Notes: a model not told the origin generated them from the letters alone. A DNA stretch of 64,000 nt from Dehalogenimonas lykanthroporepellens BL-DC-9 (GCA_000143165.1 CP002084.1:1488001-1552000), one strand, 5' to 3'; positions 16,753 through 27,617 are shown, numbered from the stretch's first letter. Program-made: numbers and translations.

Positions 16753-18575
16753 CAATGTTCCCCCCGGATCTGACCGGAGTCGGGCAATTGAGAAACGATG
16801 ATCGTACCCATGCCCGGCCGGCTTTTTATTTCGAAGATACCCCCCAGCAGTTCCGTTCTGCGGCGCATCGAGGCCAGTCCACCCGGCTTGTCATTCATGC
16901 GGCCGGGGTCGAAACCGATGCCGTTGTCGGCGACGCGCATAATTGTCAGGTTGCCCTGGCGTTTCAGGGAAACGGTTACCCGGGGGGCGGCCGCGTATTT
17001 CCGGATATTAAGCAACGCTTCATGGAAAACCCGGTAGAGGGTTTTTTCCAATTGCGGCTGACTTCGGTAGGCCGGGTCAAGATTGAATATGACCTGACAG
17101 CCGGTCTCGTGCCGGAAACGTTCCAGTTCCTCACCGATGATTCCGGGCAGGCCGTATCGGTTCAGGGTTGAAGGATAAAGCTCTTTCATCACCGAGCGGG
17201 TTTCTCTGATGACCTGGTCGGTCAGTTCGATCGCCCGGCTGAGTCCATATTGGGTTTCAGGGCATCTTTCTGCCGCCGGCACTATTCCCTGTAACTGCTG
17301 GTAGATGGCCGCCATCGGCTGAATAACCCGGTCGTGAACCTCGAACGACAGCCACTCCCGTTCCTCGTCCTGGGCATTGATGTAAGCCTTGATCAGACAG
17401 CTGACCCTCTCTTCCTGTTGACGCAGTTTGGTTTCCGTTTGTCGCCTCAGCCGTATATCTCTGGCGATGGTCAGTATCGCCGTGGAGCCGTGAAAATCGA
17501 ACAGGTGAAGCGCTATTTCTACCGGCAGACTCTCGCCTTCTCTGGTGATGAATGCCGACTCCAGCAACAATTTACCGGACCGTTTTAATTTTCCGATAGC
17601 CATGGCCGGCGTCATCGGCGCGATTTTTTTATCGATGATATCGTTCGGCCTCATCCGGTACAGTTCATCGGCAGTATAGCCCAGTAAGTTACACGCGGCT
17701 TCGTTGACTTCGGCGAATTTCCCCGGTCGGTTGCCGGGGCCGGGGAAGTGAAGGAAAATAGCGTCTGAGGCGGCATTGAAAAGGGCTCGGAATCTTTCTT
17801 CACTGCGACGCAGGGATTCGGTCAGTTTCTGACGTTCCTCCGCTTCGGCGATGAGCTGTGTATTCAGTTCCTGGAGCCGGGTGGTGCGCTCCAGAACCAT
17901 GTCTTCCAGTCGACAGCGATATTTTTGCAGTTCTTCCTCAATTTGAACCCTGACCAGCGCTGTACCCAGTTGAAGCGCCACATTTTCCAACAGGCTGGCC
18001 ATGGATGGGGATACCCGATCCGGTTGGGAATCCACCAGGTGGATAAGTCCGATGACCTTGCCGGCCTGCCGTATTGGCAACAGCGCCAGCGTTTCGTAAC
18101 CGAAGCGACGGCAAGCGCCGCGGCCGGGATTTGCCCCGGGTACTGGTGGATTGGCCGCCCGGTGGCGGCTGATACTGCCCATGCAGAATGAGCCGTGTTC
18201 GGTATAATAGGCAGTCAGGTGCGCCTTGCGGTTGCCGGTTATCACGTCGGTACAGACGCAGGTATCGTTTTCCAGGTTCAGGTCGCTTTCTTCCCGGTAA
18301 AATTCCGGGCTGAAGCCGTTACACGACTGGTAGGGGATATGACCCCGGTCGTCCAGTACCCGGATGCCGACCGCTTCGCACCCGGTGATAGTCTTTATTT
18401 CTGTGGCGAAGTCATCCAGCAGGGGTTGCATCGCCGAATGACGGTTGGCTATTGCCAGGAAGCGGTTGGTCAGCCGGAGAGCCTCGGCCGGGTCGTCTGT
18501 TAAGGGGGGCATGGCGACAGGCGACGCTCGGTTGAATTTAGGGACCGCGATATCCGGCTTGCGGGCGATAACCAT
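16752..18575 (-). CDS. cytoplasmic sensor histidine kinase, GAF-PAS-HisKA_3 (NarX type)
   Basis: 607 residues from ATG 18575 (GAGG upstream); an in-frame start at 18614 is less likely. No membrane segment. Order: GAF-like domain (about residues 30-210), coiled coil, PAS (about 260-380, RFRALFNAASDAIFLH), HisKA_3 with the phospho-His in SFEVHDRVIQPMAAIYQQ, and HATPase_c (FHEALLNIRKYA, VADNGIGFDPG). The GAF domain is rich in cysteines: SCNGF, DTCVC, GSFCMGS, RGACRRFGY. This suggests a bound metal, corrinoid or haem, or a redox sensor; that is an inference. Coupled to the response regulator and separated from rdhB by a terminator, so it has its own promoter. Confidence 0.88.
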   Translation of the reverse strand: MVIARKPDIAVPKFNRASPVAMPPLTDDPAEALRLTNRFLAIANRHSAMQPLLDDFATEIKTITGCEAVGIRVLDDRGHIPYQSCNGFSPEFYREESDLNLENDTCVCTDVITGNRKAHLTAYYTEHGSFCMGSISRHRAANPPVPGANPGRGACRRFGYETLALLPIRQAGKVIGLIHLVDSQPDRVSPSMASLLENVALQLGTALVRVQIEEELQKYRCRLEDMVLERTTRLQELNTQLIAEAEERQKLTESLRRSEERFRALFNAASDAIFLHFPGPGNRPGKFAEVNEAACNLLGYTADELYRMRPNDIIDKKIAPMTPAMAIGKLKRSGKLLLESAFITREGESLPVEIALHLFDFHGSTAILTIARDIRLRRQTETKLRQQEERVSCLIKAYINAQDEEREWLSFEVHDRVIQPMAAIYQQLQGIVPAAERCPETQYGLSRAIELTDQVIRETRSVMKELYPSTLNRYGLPGIIGEELERFRHETGCQVIFNLDPAYRSQPQLEKTLYRVFHEALLNIRKYAAAPRVTVSLKRQGNLTIMRVADNGIGFDPGRMNDKPGGLASMRRRTELLGGIFEIKSRPGMGTIIVSQLPDSGQIRGEH

Positions 18576-18656
18576 AAATATAACCTCTGGGCTAAGAAAT
18601 ATTGCCTGTCTCATTATACCTCAGGCCGCAAGCCTTTGCTTATGGTGGATAATAGA

Positions 18657-18692
18657 AAAGGAGAAGCCGTGGATATCCACGGCTTCTCCTTT
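18657..18692 (-). terminator. terminator between rdhAB and the kinase gene
   Basis: A perfect 36-bp palindrome (18-bp arms, AAAGGAGAAGCCGTGGAT and its complement), 18 bp after the rdhB stop and before the kinase. On the minus strand TTCTATT follows. It isolates rdhAB from the kinase/regulator operon. Confidence 0.75.
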
Positions 18693-18709
18693 AAGGGTAT
18701 CTCAGAACC

Positions 18710-18976
18710 CTAGCCCTTGTTGTGACGCCAGACGAACTGGATGGTTACTATATACAGTATCAGCGTGATGGAGCCGAATATCAATCCGCCGATGGTGGCG
18801 GCTGTTTCCTGATACTCGTTGAGTGAACCAGTATAGTGTTGGAACGTCATGAGGGTGAACAGCACGGCCAGTCCCCCCAGCACCCATTCATACCAGGTCA
18901 TTTTGATACCCTTTTTGATTATCCAGAAGACTAAAGCGGCAATTACCGCCGCGACCAGCATTCCAATAAAAAACAT
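18710..18976 (-). CDS. rdhB: reductive dehalogenase membrane anchor
   Basis: 88 residues with three membrane segments (about residues 2-20, 28-46, 61-82) and the conserved periplasmic-loop glutamates in SLNEYQETAATIGG. Normal length for RdhB. AAGGAGG precedes ATG 18976. It follows the frameshifted rdhA by 31 bp on the same strand; if that rdhA is truly dead, this anchor is free to serve one of the orphan RdhA proteins. Confidence 0.92.
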   Translation of the reverse strand: MFFIGMLVAAVIAALVFWIIKKGIKMTWYEWVLGGLAVLFTLMTFQHYTGSLNEYQETAATIGGLIFGSITLILYIVTIQFVWRHNKG

Positions 18977-19007
18977 GTCTGTATCCTCCTTAACTTAATC
19001 GATGACC

Positions 19008-20422
19008 CTAGGTTCTGGAGTCCCATCCCCAGACCGGATGTTTGTCGAAGACGTCCCAATATCCGGCTTCCGGCAGTTCGGAATATTTGAAGGTTTTTTC
19101 CATGTTGGTGAAGAACCGATTGAAGATGGAGGTGTTGGTGATTGTTACCTTGACCAGGTCATGCACGAACGATGACCCATCGGTTTCGAGGGCGTTGAAC
19201 GGGCACATTCGATGGCAGATCGGGCAATGCGGGCAAAGCGCCAGTTCACTGCGCCAGCCCAGGAACCCTAATTGCTGGCTCGGGTTGCCGGTCGGGTTAC
19301 CGTCCCAGGTAGGATCGCCTTTTTGGATACAGCCTGATGGGCAGGTATCCGAGCAAATTTCACAGGTTTTACAGAATTCGTAGTTACCGAAATCAATCGG
19401 TTGTCCGGGCGGCAACGGGAAGTTGGTAATCATCTTGTAGGTTCCACGCGGGGTAACACCCCATCGCGGGAAGGAAACCGGCTGTCCCATCCGGACATGT
19501 TCCGCCCATCCGGACATGATGGCGACCGAGTTGCCGGGCAGATTACCCCGCATACCGCCAGCTACCCCGTGATAACCAAGACCCATCAGGAATTTCTGGA
19601 TACGGTCTTCGACCATGTCGATCCGATTGTAAGATATGGCCATGGCCCAGTTTTCAGCCAGGCGCAACGGGTTTCGGTCGCTTTGACCGCCGCCACCTGC
19701 CTGGCGCATGGTCGCGTCCATCGGTTGGCGGAATATCCATGTAAATGCCCAGTTATAGCTGGACGGTATCGCTCTTTCGGTAATCCGGTCGCCCAAGTCG
19801 CGTTCTTCAGCCATGGAGATACCGCTGTCGAAGGAATAGACTGTTCTACCCATCTTTTTGAACATCATCTTCATGAATTTGTCGTCCCGTTCCAATGGGC
19901 CGACGCCCTGGGCGCCGAAAAAGCGGGCGGCACCGGTCAGCAGGCGGTGGTTTTCTTCCAGTGTTCCGGACCATTTTGGGTACCCACTCTTTTCGGGGTA
20001 TTGGCACCTAGGTCTCCCAGCCAGCTCCCGTATGAATGACTTCGGGAAAAGCTTGTTCGGGCGCCGCTTTGCATGGCCTGTCTTCGTGGGTCGGTCCAGT
20101 TCAGGTCCGGGTCGATTTTGAGCATCTGCTCCTCAAAGACTTCAGGGCCGGGCCGCTCAGGGGCATTATAGACCCAAGTGTCTCTTTCATCTTGGTCGAA
20201 GGGTTTGACCTGGTCCCAGTCTACGGGTACGGTAGGATTATAAGCGTCGCGTTTTTTTACATACCAGGGCATCGCCGGGCCAACGGATTTGGCCGAGGCC
20301 GCCACTTCGTCCAGGTCGTGGAATACTGGGGCGGTGGCCGCGGCGGCCCCCCAGACGGCGCCGGTGAATCCCATGGCTTTCATGAAGTCTCTTCGTGTAA
20401 TGGTTGAATGGAATTTCGACAT
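19008..20422 (-). pseudogene. rdhA: reductive dehalogenase rdhA with a single-base frameshift
   Basis: The N-terminal half (Tat motif TRRDFMKAMGFTG; ...SWLGDLGANTP) runs from ATG 20422 into a wrong frame near 19993-19998 and stops at about 19937. The correct downstream frame begins there as EKSGYPKWSGTLEENHRLL and continues to 19008. Adding one G to the CCCCGAAAAG run restores one 471-residue RdhA. The C-terminal half keeps both Fe-S sites: CKTCEICSDTCP and CPHCPICHRMCP. So this is either a recent frameshift or a sequencing error in a short run. A complete rdhB follows. As read, the protein would end before the cofactor-binding part. Confidence 0.9.
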
Positions 20423-20620
20423 TTTGATTAGCCTCTCATTCTTGCTTATTCCGTTCTTTCACGATGTCCGCCAGTCTCTCCTGACAGCCAGATGTCATAC
20501 GCGCCCCTGAAAAAATTATTAGAGATTAATAATGGTGTTACTTAAATATACCGTAACATAAAAAATAAACTAAAACATCGTACCTAAGTACTTGTATCTT
20601 TAACTAGTAGTAAAATATCT

Positions 20621-21729
<1,109 letters not shown>

Positions 21730-21934
21730 TTTTCATTACAGTTGCTAGTCAGTATAGGACTTTATGCGTAAATATTAGAAAATAATTAAATAATCGGAAC
21801 AATTTTCGCCGAGGCAATGGCTTCATGGAAATAACGGAAAAATAAAAAACACAGGGTGTCGACAGATGAAAGAGTGCCGCACAGGATTGGAAAATGAAGG
21901 GGATACCCCGGGTTGAGGGATAAACCGTTTAGCT

Positions 21935-22822
21935 TTAAGCCGACTGGTCGTCGGTCGGAGGCGCCTGTTCCGCTTTAGCCAGCTCCGCCAGTCGGGCCAG
22001 GTCGGCGTATTTTTCCAGTTGAGCGTTGTCGAAAAAGAGCTTGGTATGGGGGAAGGGTATCTCGATGCCTTCCTGGTCGAAGGCCTTTTTCAGGCGGCGG
22101 CGCAATTCGCCGGTGACCATCCACTGCTTCATCGACTTGGTGTCGCCCAGTATCTTGATTTCGATGCCGGAGTCACCGAAGTTATCCACCCGGAGCACCT
22201 GGGGAGCGCTGATAATGAGCGGGCCGAATTCAGTGTCGTCCGCCAGTTCTCGGCCGACCCGGTTGATGACCGTAGTCGCCTTATCCAGGTCGGTGGAATA
22301 GGCGACCGGTACATTCAGGTTCACCCTTGCCCATTCGCGGGTATAGTTGGAAACGGTGGTTATCTGGCCGTTGGGGATGATGTGGACGACGCCGTCAAGA
22401 TCGCGGAGCACCGTGCGGCGCATATTGAGGTCTTGCACCGTTCCCGATACACCACACACCTTGACCACATCTCCGTTGTTGAACTGGTCTTCAAAAACAA
22501 TGAAAAGACCGTTAAGGGCGTCCTTGATGAGGCTCTGGGCGCCGAAACCGATGGCGATGCCAACTACACCGGCGGAGGCCAGCAGGGGGCCGATATCCAC
22601 ATTGAACTCGGAAAGAACCATGAAGCCGGCCAGCATGGCGATGACCGTGCCTATGGCGCCGACTATAATCCCGTTAATGGTCTTGACTCGCCTGATGCTT
22701 TCTTCTCTGGCTTTGCGGGTATTAGCCTGGTACTCGATGTAACGCTGAACCAACCGGGTCACAAAGACCTTGAGGGTTTTATAGACAAAATAGGCGCCGG
22801 CGACTATCAGCAGGATACGCAA
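21935..22822 (-). CDS. MscS-family mechanosensitive channel
   Basis: 295 residues. Two membrane segments are seen (about residues 2-18 and 47-70), then the pore helix region LLASAGVVGIAIGFGAQSLIKDALNGLFIVFEDQFNNGD, highly typical of MscS TM3 and the start of the beta domain, then the C-terminal alpha/beta domain and a charged tail. It relieves osmotic downshock by opening on membrane tension. The start is uncertain: the frame stays open upstream to about 22860, giving an extra amphipathic segment after a GAGAGG site, but without a standard start codon; TTG 22822 is the listed start. Confidence 0.9.
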   Translation of the reverse strand: MRILLIVAGAYFVYKTLKVFVTRLVQRYIEYQANTRKAREESIRRVKTINGIIVGAIGTVIAMLAGFMVLSEFNVDIGPLLASAGVVGIAIGFGAQSLIKDALNGLFIVFEDQFNNGDVVKVCGVSGTVQDLNMRRTVLRDLDGVVHIIPNGQITTVSNYTREWARVNLNVPVAYSTDLDKATTVINRVGRELADDTEFGPLIISAPQVLRVDNFGDSGIEIKILGDTKSMKQWMVTGELRRRLKKAFDQEGIEIPFPHTKLFFDNAQLEKYADLARLAELAKAEQAPPTDDQSA

Positions 22823-22936
22823 GCCGTGTTCGCCCAGCCAGGTCAGAATGGTATCTATGGCAGACCTCTCGTGTCCGAAATTAACCTACATTATAACATC
22901 GGCGGTCGGTGTGTCCACAATACCTTGGTTTGCCGC

Positions 22937-24115
22937 TCAGACGGAAACCGGCCAAAGCCCGGTCAACGGGGAGAGAGACAGGAAAAACAACAGGTGGATG
23001 ACCACGAATAATCCGATAAGCCGTCTTACCAGGCGGGAACGACCGTGTTCACGCCCCCATTCCAGTGCCCGGTCCATGAAATAGCCGATAGCAAGGATGA
23101 CGCCCCCAGCCACCGGAGCAAAATAAAAGATATAGGTAATACGGTTGGTGATGAAACCCAGAATTATCCATACAATCAGGGTGGCGAACAGCCAGGCGGC
23201 AATGAAGAAAGCGCTGTTCCGCCGCTGTTTCAACCCGAGCCAGGCGGTATAGGCGAAGGCCGGCAGGGTCATAAGCCAGGTGGTTGGGTTGACGGCAGAA
23301 ATATACTGCGGCGTCCACCAGAATGGCATCACCTGGTAGGTCAGCACCCATTGCCAGGGGTGTATCGCCGATGGGTGGGTGGAGTTCTCGAAGGTGATGG
23401 TGGTAGGGATATAGATGATTTCCTCGATTCTGGTGAACGGGTTGGGCCAGGTGCCGGTCAGCATCACTTCGGTCAGCGGGATCAGCGCCATGATACCCAC
23501 ATACGCCGCCAGACTGGAGGCAGCTACGGTCAGGAGTCGGTCACGCCGGAAGAACAGCCAGTGCAGGCCGACGGCAATGATGCCGAAAGCGGCAGTCAGC
23601 TTGCAAAGCAAAGCCAATACCAGAATCGCCGCCGCCAGCGGATAGCGCCGTCCCAGGTAAGCCCAGAAGCCGCCCAGCATCAGTGTGATGGAGAAGATGT
23701 CCAGCATGGCCACCGATGCCATGAGAAAAACCGAATTCTCGAAGGCGAACAGGGTTGTAGCGATGGCGGTTATCGGCGGAGACAAGCCCAGTCGGCCGCA
23801 GATAAGATAGAAGAAGATGATAGCGCCGATGCCGAAAACCGCCGGCAGGAAGCGCCAGCCGAACTGGTTGTCACCGAAAAGCCAGACGCCGCCGGTGATG
23901 ATGGCCTTGCCCAGCGAGGGGTGCTCGGGCTGTTGCAGGGGGCCGCCGTCCAGATAATTCCGGGCGCTTTCGATGTAATACTGTTCATCCAGCACCAGTT
24001 CGTCCGGAAACCACATCAACCCCAGGTGAAGCAGGGAAGAAACGATGACAATAACTCCCAGCCAGAAGTGAGGCCAGCGTCGAAAACGTCGCAGGTTTTC
24101 TTTAATGAATGTCAT
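22937..24115 (-). CDS. GT39-like (protein O-mannosyltransferase/ArnT-type) membrane glycosyltransferase
   Basis: 392 residues with about ten hydrophobic segments. The first external loop carries the acidic motif VLDEQYYIESARNYL followed by EHPSLGK, which marks dolichyl/polyprenyl-phosphate-sugar dependent PMT-type enzymes. It would transfer a sugar from a lipid carrier to an acceptor on the outer face of the membrane, for example protein or cell-surface material. Acceptor and sugar are unknown. It lies 114 bp upstream of the MscS gene on the same strand; a functional link is not evident. Confidence 0.85.
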   Translation of the reverse strand: MTFIKENLRRFRRWPHFWLGVIVIVSSLLHLGLMWFPDELVLDEQYYIESARNYLDGGPLQQPEHPSLGKAIITGGVWLFGDNQFGWRFLPAVFGIGAIIFFYLICGRLGLSPPITAIATTLFAFENSVFLMASVAMLDIFSITLMLGGFWAYLGRRYPLAAAILVLALLCKLTAAFGIIAVGLHWLFFRRDRLLTVAASSLAAYVGIMALIPLTEVMLTGTWPNPFTRIEEIIYIPTTITFENSTHPSAIHPWQWVLTYQVMPFWWTPQYISAVNPTTWLMTLPAFAYTAWLGLKQRRNSAFFIAAWLFATLIVWIILGFITNRITYIFYFAPVAGGVILAIGYFMDRALEWGREHGRSRLVRRLIGLFVVIHLLFFLSLSPLTGLWPVSV

Positions 24116-24267
24116 GCCTTACCAATATATATTCATAACGACGGCGGGGGTGTCAATGTTAGCCCGTTCGGGAACTAATGCCCCGTTTCCATTCTTTACA
24201 TTGAACGATGATTCAAGATATTATATGGTAAAATTGTTCGCTTTGAACAAAAAGAGGAGGGAACCCC

Positions 24268-25110
24268 ATGGCCGTCAGGGTAGTTACCGACACCACCGCC
24301 GACCTGCCCCCCGCGATTCTGTCAGAACTGGGTATCACCGCTTTGCCGATGTATGTGCGCTTCGGTGATCAGATCTACAAGGACGGAATAGATATCACCC
24401 AGGATGAGTTCTATGCCCGTTTACCGGTGGATCCGAACCACCCCAATACCTCACAGCCTACACCCCAGGACTTTATCGAAGTTTATGAAAAGCTGGCCGC
24501 CGATGGCGCCGACGGTATTCTGTCGGTCCATATCTCGCGCAAGATGAGCGGCGCCTGGGATTCGGCCATGCAGGCCAAAAAAGAGCTGGAAGGCAAAATC
24601 GCCGTCGAGGTGGTCGATTCCATGTCGGTCACCATGGGCCTCGGTCTGCTGACATTGCTGGGCGGCCGTATGGCCAGAGACGGCGCCGCACTGGCCGATA
24701 TCAAAGCCGAAGTGGAAAAAGCGATACCGCAGATTCATGTGCTGTTACTGTTCGATACGCTGAAATATCTGGCCGCTGGCGGTCGCATCGGCAAGGCCAA
24801 GGCGCTGGTCGGTGGCATGCTTAATGTCAAGCCGGTATTGATCGTGAAGGACGGCGAGATGCATCCCGCCGGACAGGTACGGAGCCGGGCTAAGGGCATT
24901 GACCGCCTGGTGGAGTGGGCCAGCAGTTTCAAGGACATTGCCGACATGTCGGTAGGTCATACCACCACCCCTGAAGAATCGGACCGTCTGGCCGAGCTTC
25001 TTGGAGATACTTTCCCCAAAGATAAGATAATCAAGGCCCGACTGGGCGCGGTGATGGGCACGCACACCGGCCCGGGGACGTTGTTCGTGGCGTTACGCAC
25101 CGCCGGTTGA
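24268..25110 (+). CDS. DegV-family fatty-acid-binding protein
   Basis: 280 residues: VVTDTTADLPP at the N-terminus, the SQPTPQDF motif near residue 54 and ILSVHISRKMSGAWDSA, all typical of DegV. These proteins bind fatty acids and, in some bacteria, present them to fatty-acid kinase for phospholipid synthesis. GAGGAGG precedes ATG 24268. It is followed by a strong terminator, so it is probably monocistronic. Confidence 0.93.
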   Translation: MAVRVVTDTTADLPPAILSELGITALPMYVRFGDQIYKDGIDITQDEFYARLPVDPNHPNTSQPTPQDFIEVYEKLAADGADGILSVHISRKMSGAWDSAMQAKKELEGKIAVEVVDSMSVTMGLGLLTLLGGRMARDGAALADIKAEVEKAIPQIHVLLLFDTLKYLAAGGRIGKAKALVGGMLNVKPVLIVKDGEMHPAGQVRSRAKGIDRLVEWASSFKDIADMSVGHTTTPEESDRLAELLGDTFPKDKIIKARLGAVMGTHTGPGTLFVALRTAG

Positions 25111-25132
25111 GTATAATCCATTGAGGGATTCG

Positions 25133-25165
25133 GGAACCCCCGGTGTACCCGGGGGTTCCGTTTTT
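25133..25165 (+). terminator. terminator of degV-family gene
   Basis: Stem GGAACCCCCGG/CCGGGGGTTCC followed directly by a T-run (TTTTT at 25161-25165). It also rules out a GTG start at 25143 for the next gene. Confidence 0.9.
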
Positions 25166-25187
25166 ATACGATTTCGGAGAATTATCG

Positions 25188-25871
25188 ATGGCGTCAGAAC
25201 CCGAAACCTTTCTGTTGATTAGGTCTGCTCGTCGGACGCTGGGTCTTGAAGTCCGGCCGGACGGCGACCTGGTGGTGCGGGCGTCCCATTTGGTTCCGGA
25301 GGAGCAGATCCACCGCTTCCTGGCGCGCCACGAAGCGTGGATAAGCCGGAAGCGGGCGGAAGCGCTTTCCCGGCCCCGACCAGTGCCCCGGTCTTTCACA
25401 GATGGCGAAGAGTTTCTTCTCCTGGGCCGAACGGTGATTCTCCGCCTGACGGACCGCCGCCGGCCTCTGGTTTGCGGAGACAACGATAATATAATGCTGG
25501 CGGCTTCCGAACAAAAGAATGCCCGCCGACTGGTCGTCCGCTGGTATCGGCAGAAAGCCCGGGAAGTCTTCACCGATAGAGTGCGTCATTATGCCGGCGT
25601 CATGAAGCTTGAACCCACCCGCATCCGCATCACTTCACCCCGCCGGCGTTGGGGTTCCTGCGGTGCCGGCGGTAGTATCAACTTGAATTGGAAATTGGTC
25701 ATGGCGCCGCTGGAAATCATTGATTACATCGTCATTCACGAACTGGCGCATCTGAAAATCCGAGGCCACGGCCCTGATTTCCGGGAACTGGTCAGGCAAT
25801 ACACTCCGGATTACCGTCAGCATGAAAAGTGGCTCAGAGAAAACGCGTATAAGCTGGAGATAGGATACTAG
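25188..25871 (+). CDS. YgjP/DUF45-type zinc metallopeptidase
   Basis: 227 residues from ATG 25188 (CGGAGA 7 bp upstream; a longer frame from 25143 would start inside the terminator). The C-terminal half has the YgjP zinc motif VIHELAHLKIRGHGPDF, in which HExxH plus a further His supply the ligands, preceded by RRRWGSCGAGGSINLNWKL, a family signature. The N-terminal half matches the DUF45 beta-rich region. No signal peptide, so cytoplasmic. Its substrate is unknown; homologues often lie next to type I restriction genes, which is not so here. Confidence 0.9.
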   Translation: MASEPETFLLIRSARRTLGLEVRPDGDLVVRASHLVPEEQIHRFLARHEAWISRKRAEALSRPRPVPRSFTDGEEFLLLGRTVILRLTDRRRPLVCGDNDNIMLAASEQKNARRLVVRWYRQKAREVFTDRVRHYAGVMKLEPTRIRITSPRRRWGSCGAGGSINLNWKLVMAPLEIIDYIVIHELAHLKIRGHGPDFRELVRQYTPDYRQHEKWLRENAYKLEIGY

Positions 25872-26027
25872 CGATTTCGCTGGTTAATCGACGGTTGTTG
25901 TAGGCAAAGTGTTGGGCACGAATAATATTTGGACTTGATACGTCTGGATTGTAACAAGTCGGTTCTAATTATTGAATTCCATATTATTAACCGAAGAGTC
26001 TTTTGCCCTCACATAGGACCGCCTTGA

Positions 26028-26074
26028 TATATACTAAAGTCGCTATAACAATAGACAACGGTATATATACTAAA
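26028..26074. promoter_or_regulatory. paired TATATACTAAA direct repeats upstream of rdhA
   Basis: Two perfect copies of TATATACTAAA (26028-26038 and 26064-26074) start 36 bp apart, about 110 bp before the rdhA start. The spacing is near an integral number of helical turns. They are related to the TACTAAAGTA sequences at 14190 and 61175. A binding site for an rdh regulator is inferred. Confidence 0.45.
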
Positions 26075-26180
26075 TGCTTAGACGAATTAGTCCTTTTGAC
26101 CGATGTTAAGAACAATAACAGGGGTATACAATACATTAACAGTAACTGTAGAAGTTATAAAAACCGTAAAAGGGGGGAGT

Positions 26181-27578
26181 ATGACCAGATTCCACACCAC
26201 AGTTTCCCGAAGGGAGTTCATGAAAGGGCTTGGGCTTGCCGGATCCGGGTTGGGAGCGGCGTCGGTAATTGGCGCCAATTTTACTGACCTGGATGAAATG
26301 GTTGTCGCCAACAATGCTGGTATTGGGAATCCATGGTGGGTACAAGAAAGAGAAGCCTACAACCCAACAAATGGAGTGGATTGGGATTTTATTAAACCCT
26401 TCGCTCCTGATTTCCAAGGCTATCGATTCGGGATAAAAGAAGGAGACCCTTTCCCGGAAGTTCGTTCTCAATGGGAACTAGCTCAACTGAAAGCAAATGC
26501 TCCTGGGATGTCTCTGAGAGATATAGCTTTAGATGAAGGGTGGTTGTTTGCTCGCCGGAACTCCACTGCTAACGGCTTGTATCAAGTGGATTTTACTGGT
26601 GAAAAAGTCACTACTCCTGAAGAACGGGGTGTCCCCAGATATTCTGCCAGCCAGGAAGAGGCTTCTAAGGTTGTACGTGCCGCTTTGCATAACTACGGAT
26701 CTCCCCGAGTCGGTTTCTTGGAATTCGATGAACGAATACAGAATTTGATTGTGGGCGCTGGTAACGCTCGTATCGAAGATGTTGATGAAGCTTATATGGA
26801 TGGGAGTGTCCATGTCATCCCAAGAAAATGCAAGTGGTTGATAGTGGCTAATGTGTGGCAATCTATACCGCACACCAAATTCGGGGACCACACTCAGGAC
26901 CCTCCGGCAGATCAGGTAAAATTGAATGTTGGCTCAACTAATGGGTATTCGACAGCTACTATTATTACCCGTAGGCTCCAGAGATTTATTAAAAGCCTGG
27001 GTTATCAGGCTTTAGGTGGCTATGGTACCGGTCCTGTGTCATATAATGTGGCGGCTGGTATTATGGCAGGGTTATCCGAGCTCAGCCGTAATGCACATCA
27101 ATTAACTCCCGATGTCGGCACTATCGTCCGCGTGGCTATATGCACCATTACCGACTTGCCTCTTGAGCCGACCAAACCAATCGATTCCGGCATGCATAAG
27201 TTTTGTTATACCTGTAAAATCTGCGGCGAGGTTTGTCCTTGGGATTCCATTGACATGGATACCGACCCTTCTTTTGATATTCCGACTAACAATACATGGA
27301 CCAGGCCAGGTTACAGCCGCTGGGCGATGAATTTTATCAAGTGTCACGGATGCCCGCATTGTGACGCGTCATGCCCATTTGGCACTCCTGGTGCCGCTTC
27401 TATTCATGATGTCGTTCGCGCAACGGTTTCGACAACTTCGTTATTCAATGGGTTCTTCACCAACATGGATAAGTTCATGGGTTATGGTCAGAGTCAGGCT
27501 TATGATGAATGGTGGGATAGAGACCTGAAAGCAAATAACAATGATACCATTCTAAATGCCGCTACGGTTAAAGCTTAG
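26181..27578 (+). CDS. rdhA: reductive dehalogenase catalytic subunit, intact, without rdhB
   Basis: 465 residues from ATG 26181, chosen because GGGGGGAG lies just upstream and the Tat signal SRREFMKGLGLAG then falls at residue 9; a longer in-frame start at 26103 would bury it. The first Fe-S site is Cys342, 345, 348 and 352 (CYTCKICGEVCP). The second is Cys388, 391, 394 and 398 (CHGCPHCDASCP), a full ferredoxin-like motif. The ending FNGFFTNMDKFMGY...EWWDRDL is typical. It should be an exported cobamide/Fe-S dehalogenase. No rdhB follows; 39 bp downstream starts another, truncated rdhA. Confidence 0.94.
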   Translation: MTRFHTTVSRREFMKGLGLAGSGLGAASVIGANFTDLDEMVVANNAGIGNPWWVQEREAYNPTNGVDWDFIKPFAPDFQGYRFGIKEGDPFPEVRSQWELAQLKANAPGMSLRDIALDEGWLFARRNSTANGLYQVDFTGEKVTTPEERGVPRYSASQEEASKVVRAALHNYGSPRVGFLEFDERIQNLIVGAGNARIEDVDEAYMDGSVHVIPRKCKWLIVANVWQSIPHTKFGDHTQDPPADQVKLNVGSTNGYSTATIITRRLQRFIKSLGYQALGGYGTGPVSYNVAAGIMAGLSELSRNAHQLTPDVGTIVRVAICTITDLPLEPTKPIDSGMHKFCYTCKICGEVCPWDSIDMDTDPSFDIPTNNTWTRPGYSRWAMNFIKCHGCPHCDASCPFGTPGAASIHDVVRATVSTTSLFNGFFTNMDKFMGYGQSQAYDEWWDRDLKANNNDTILNAATVKA

Positions 27579-27617
27579 AAAAGAACCTAATAGAACATAT
27601 AATGTAAAGGAGATGAT

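Noticed and set aside
25143-25187. Upstream GTG start for the YgjP-like gene
   Set aside because: It would begin inside the terminator hairpin of the preceding gene; ATG 25188 has a ribosome site.
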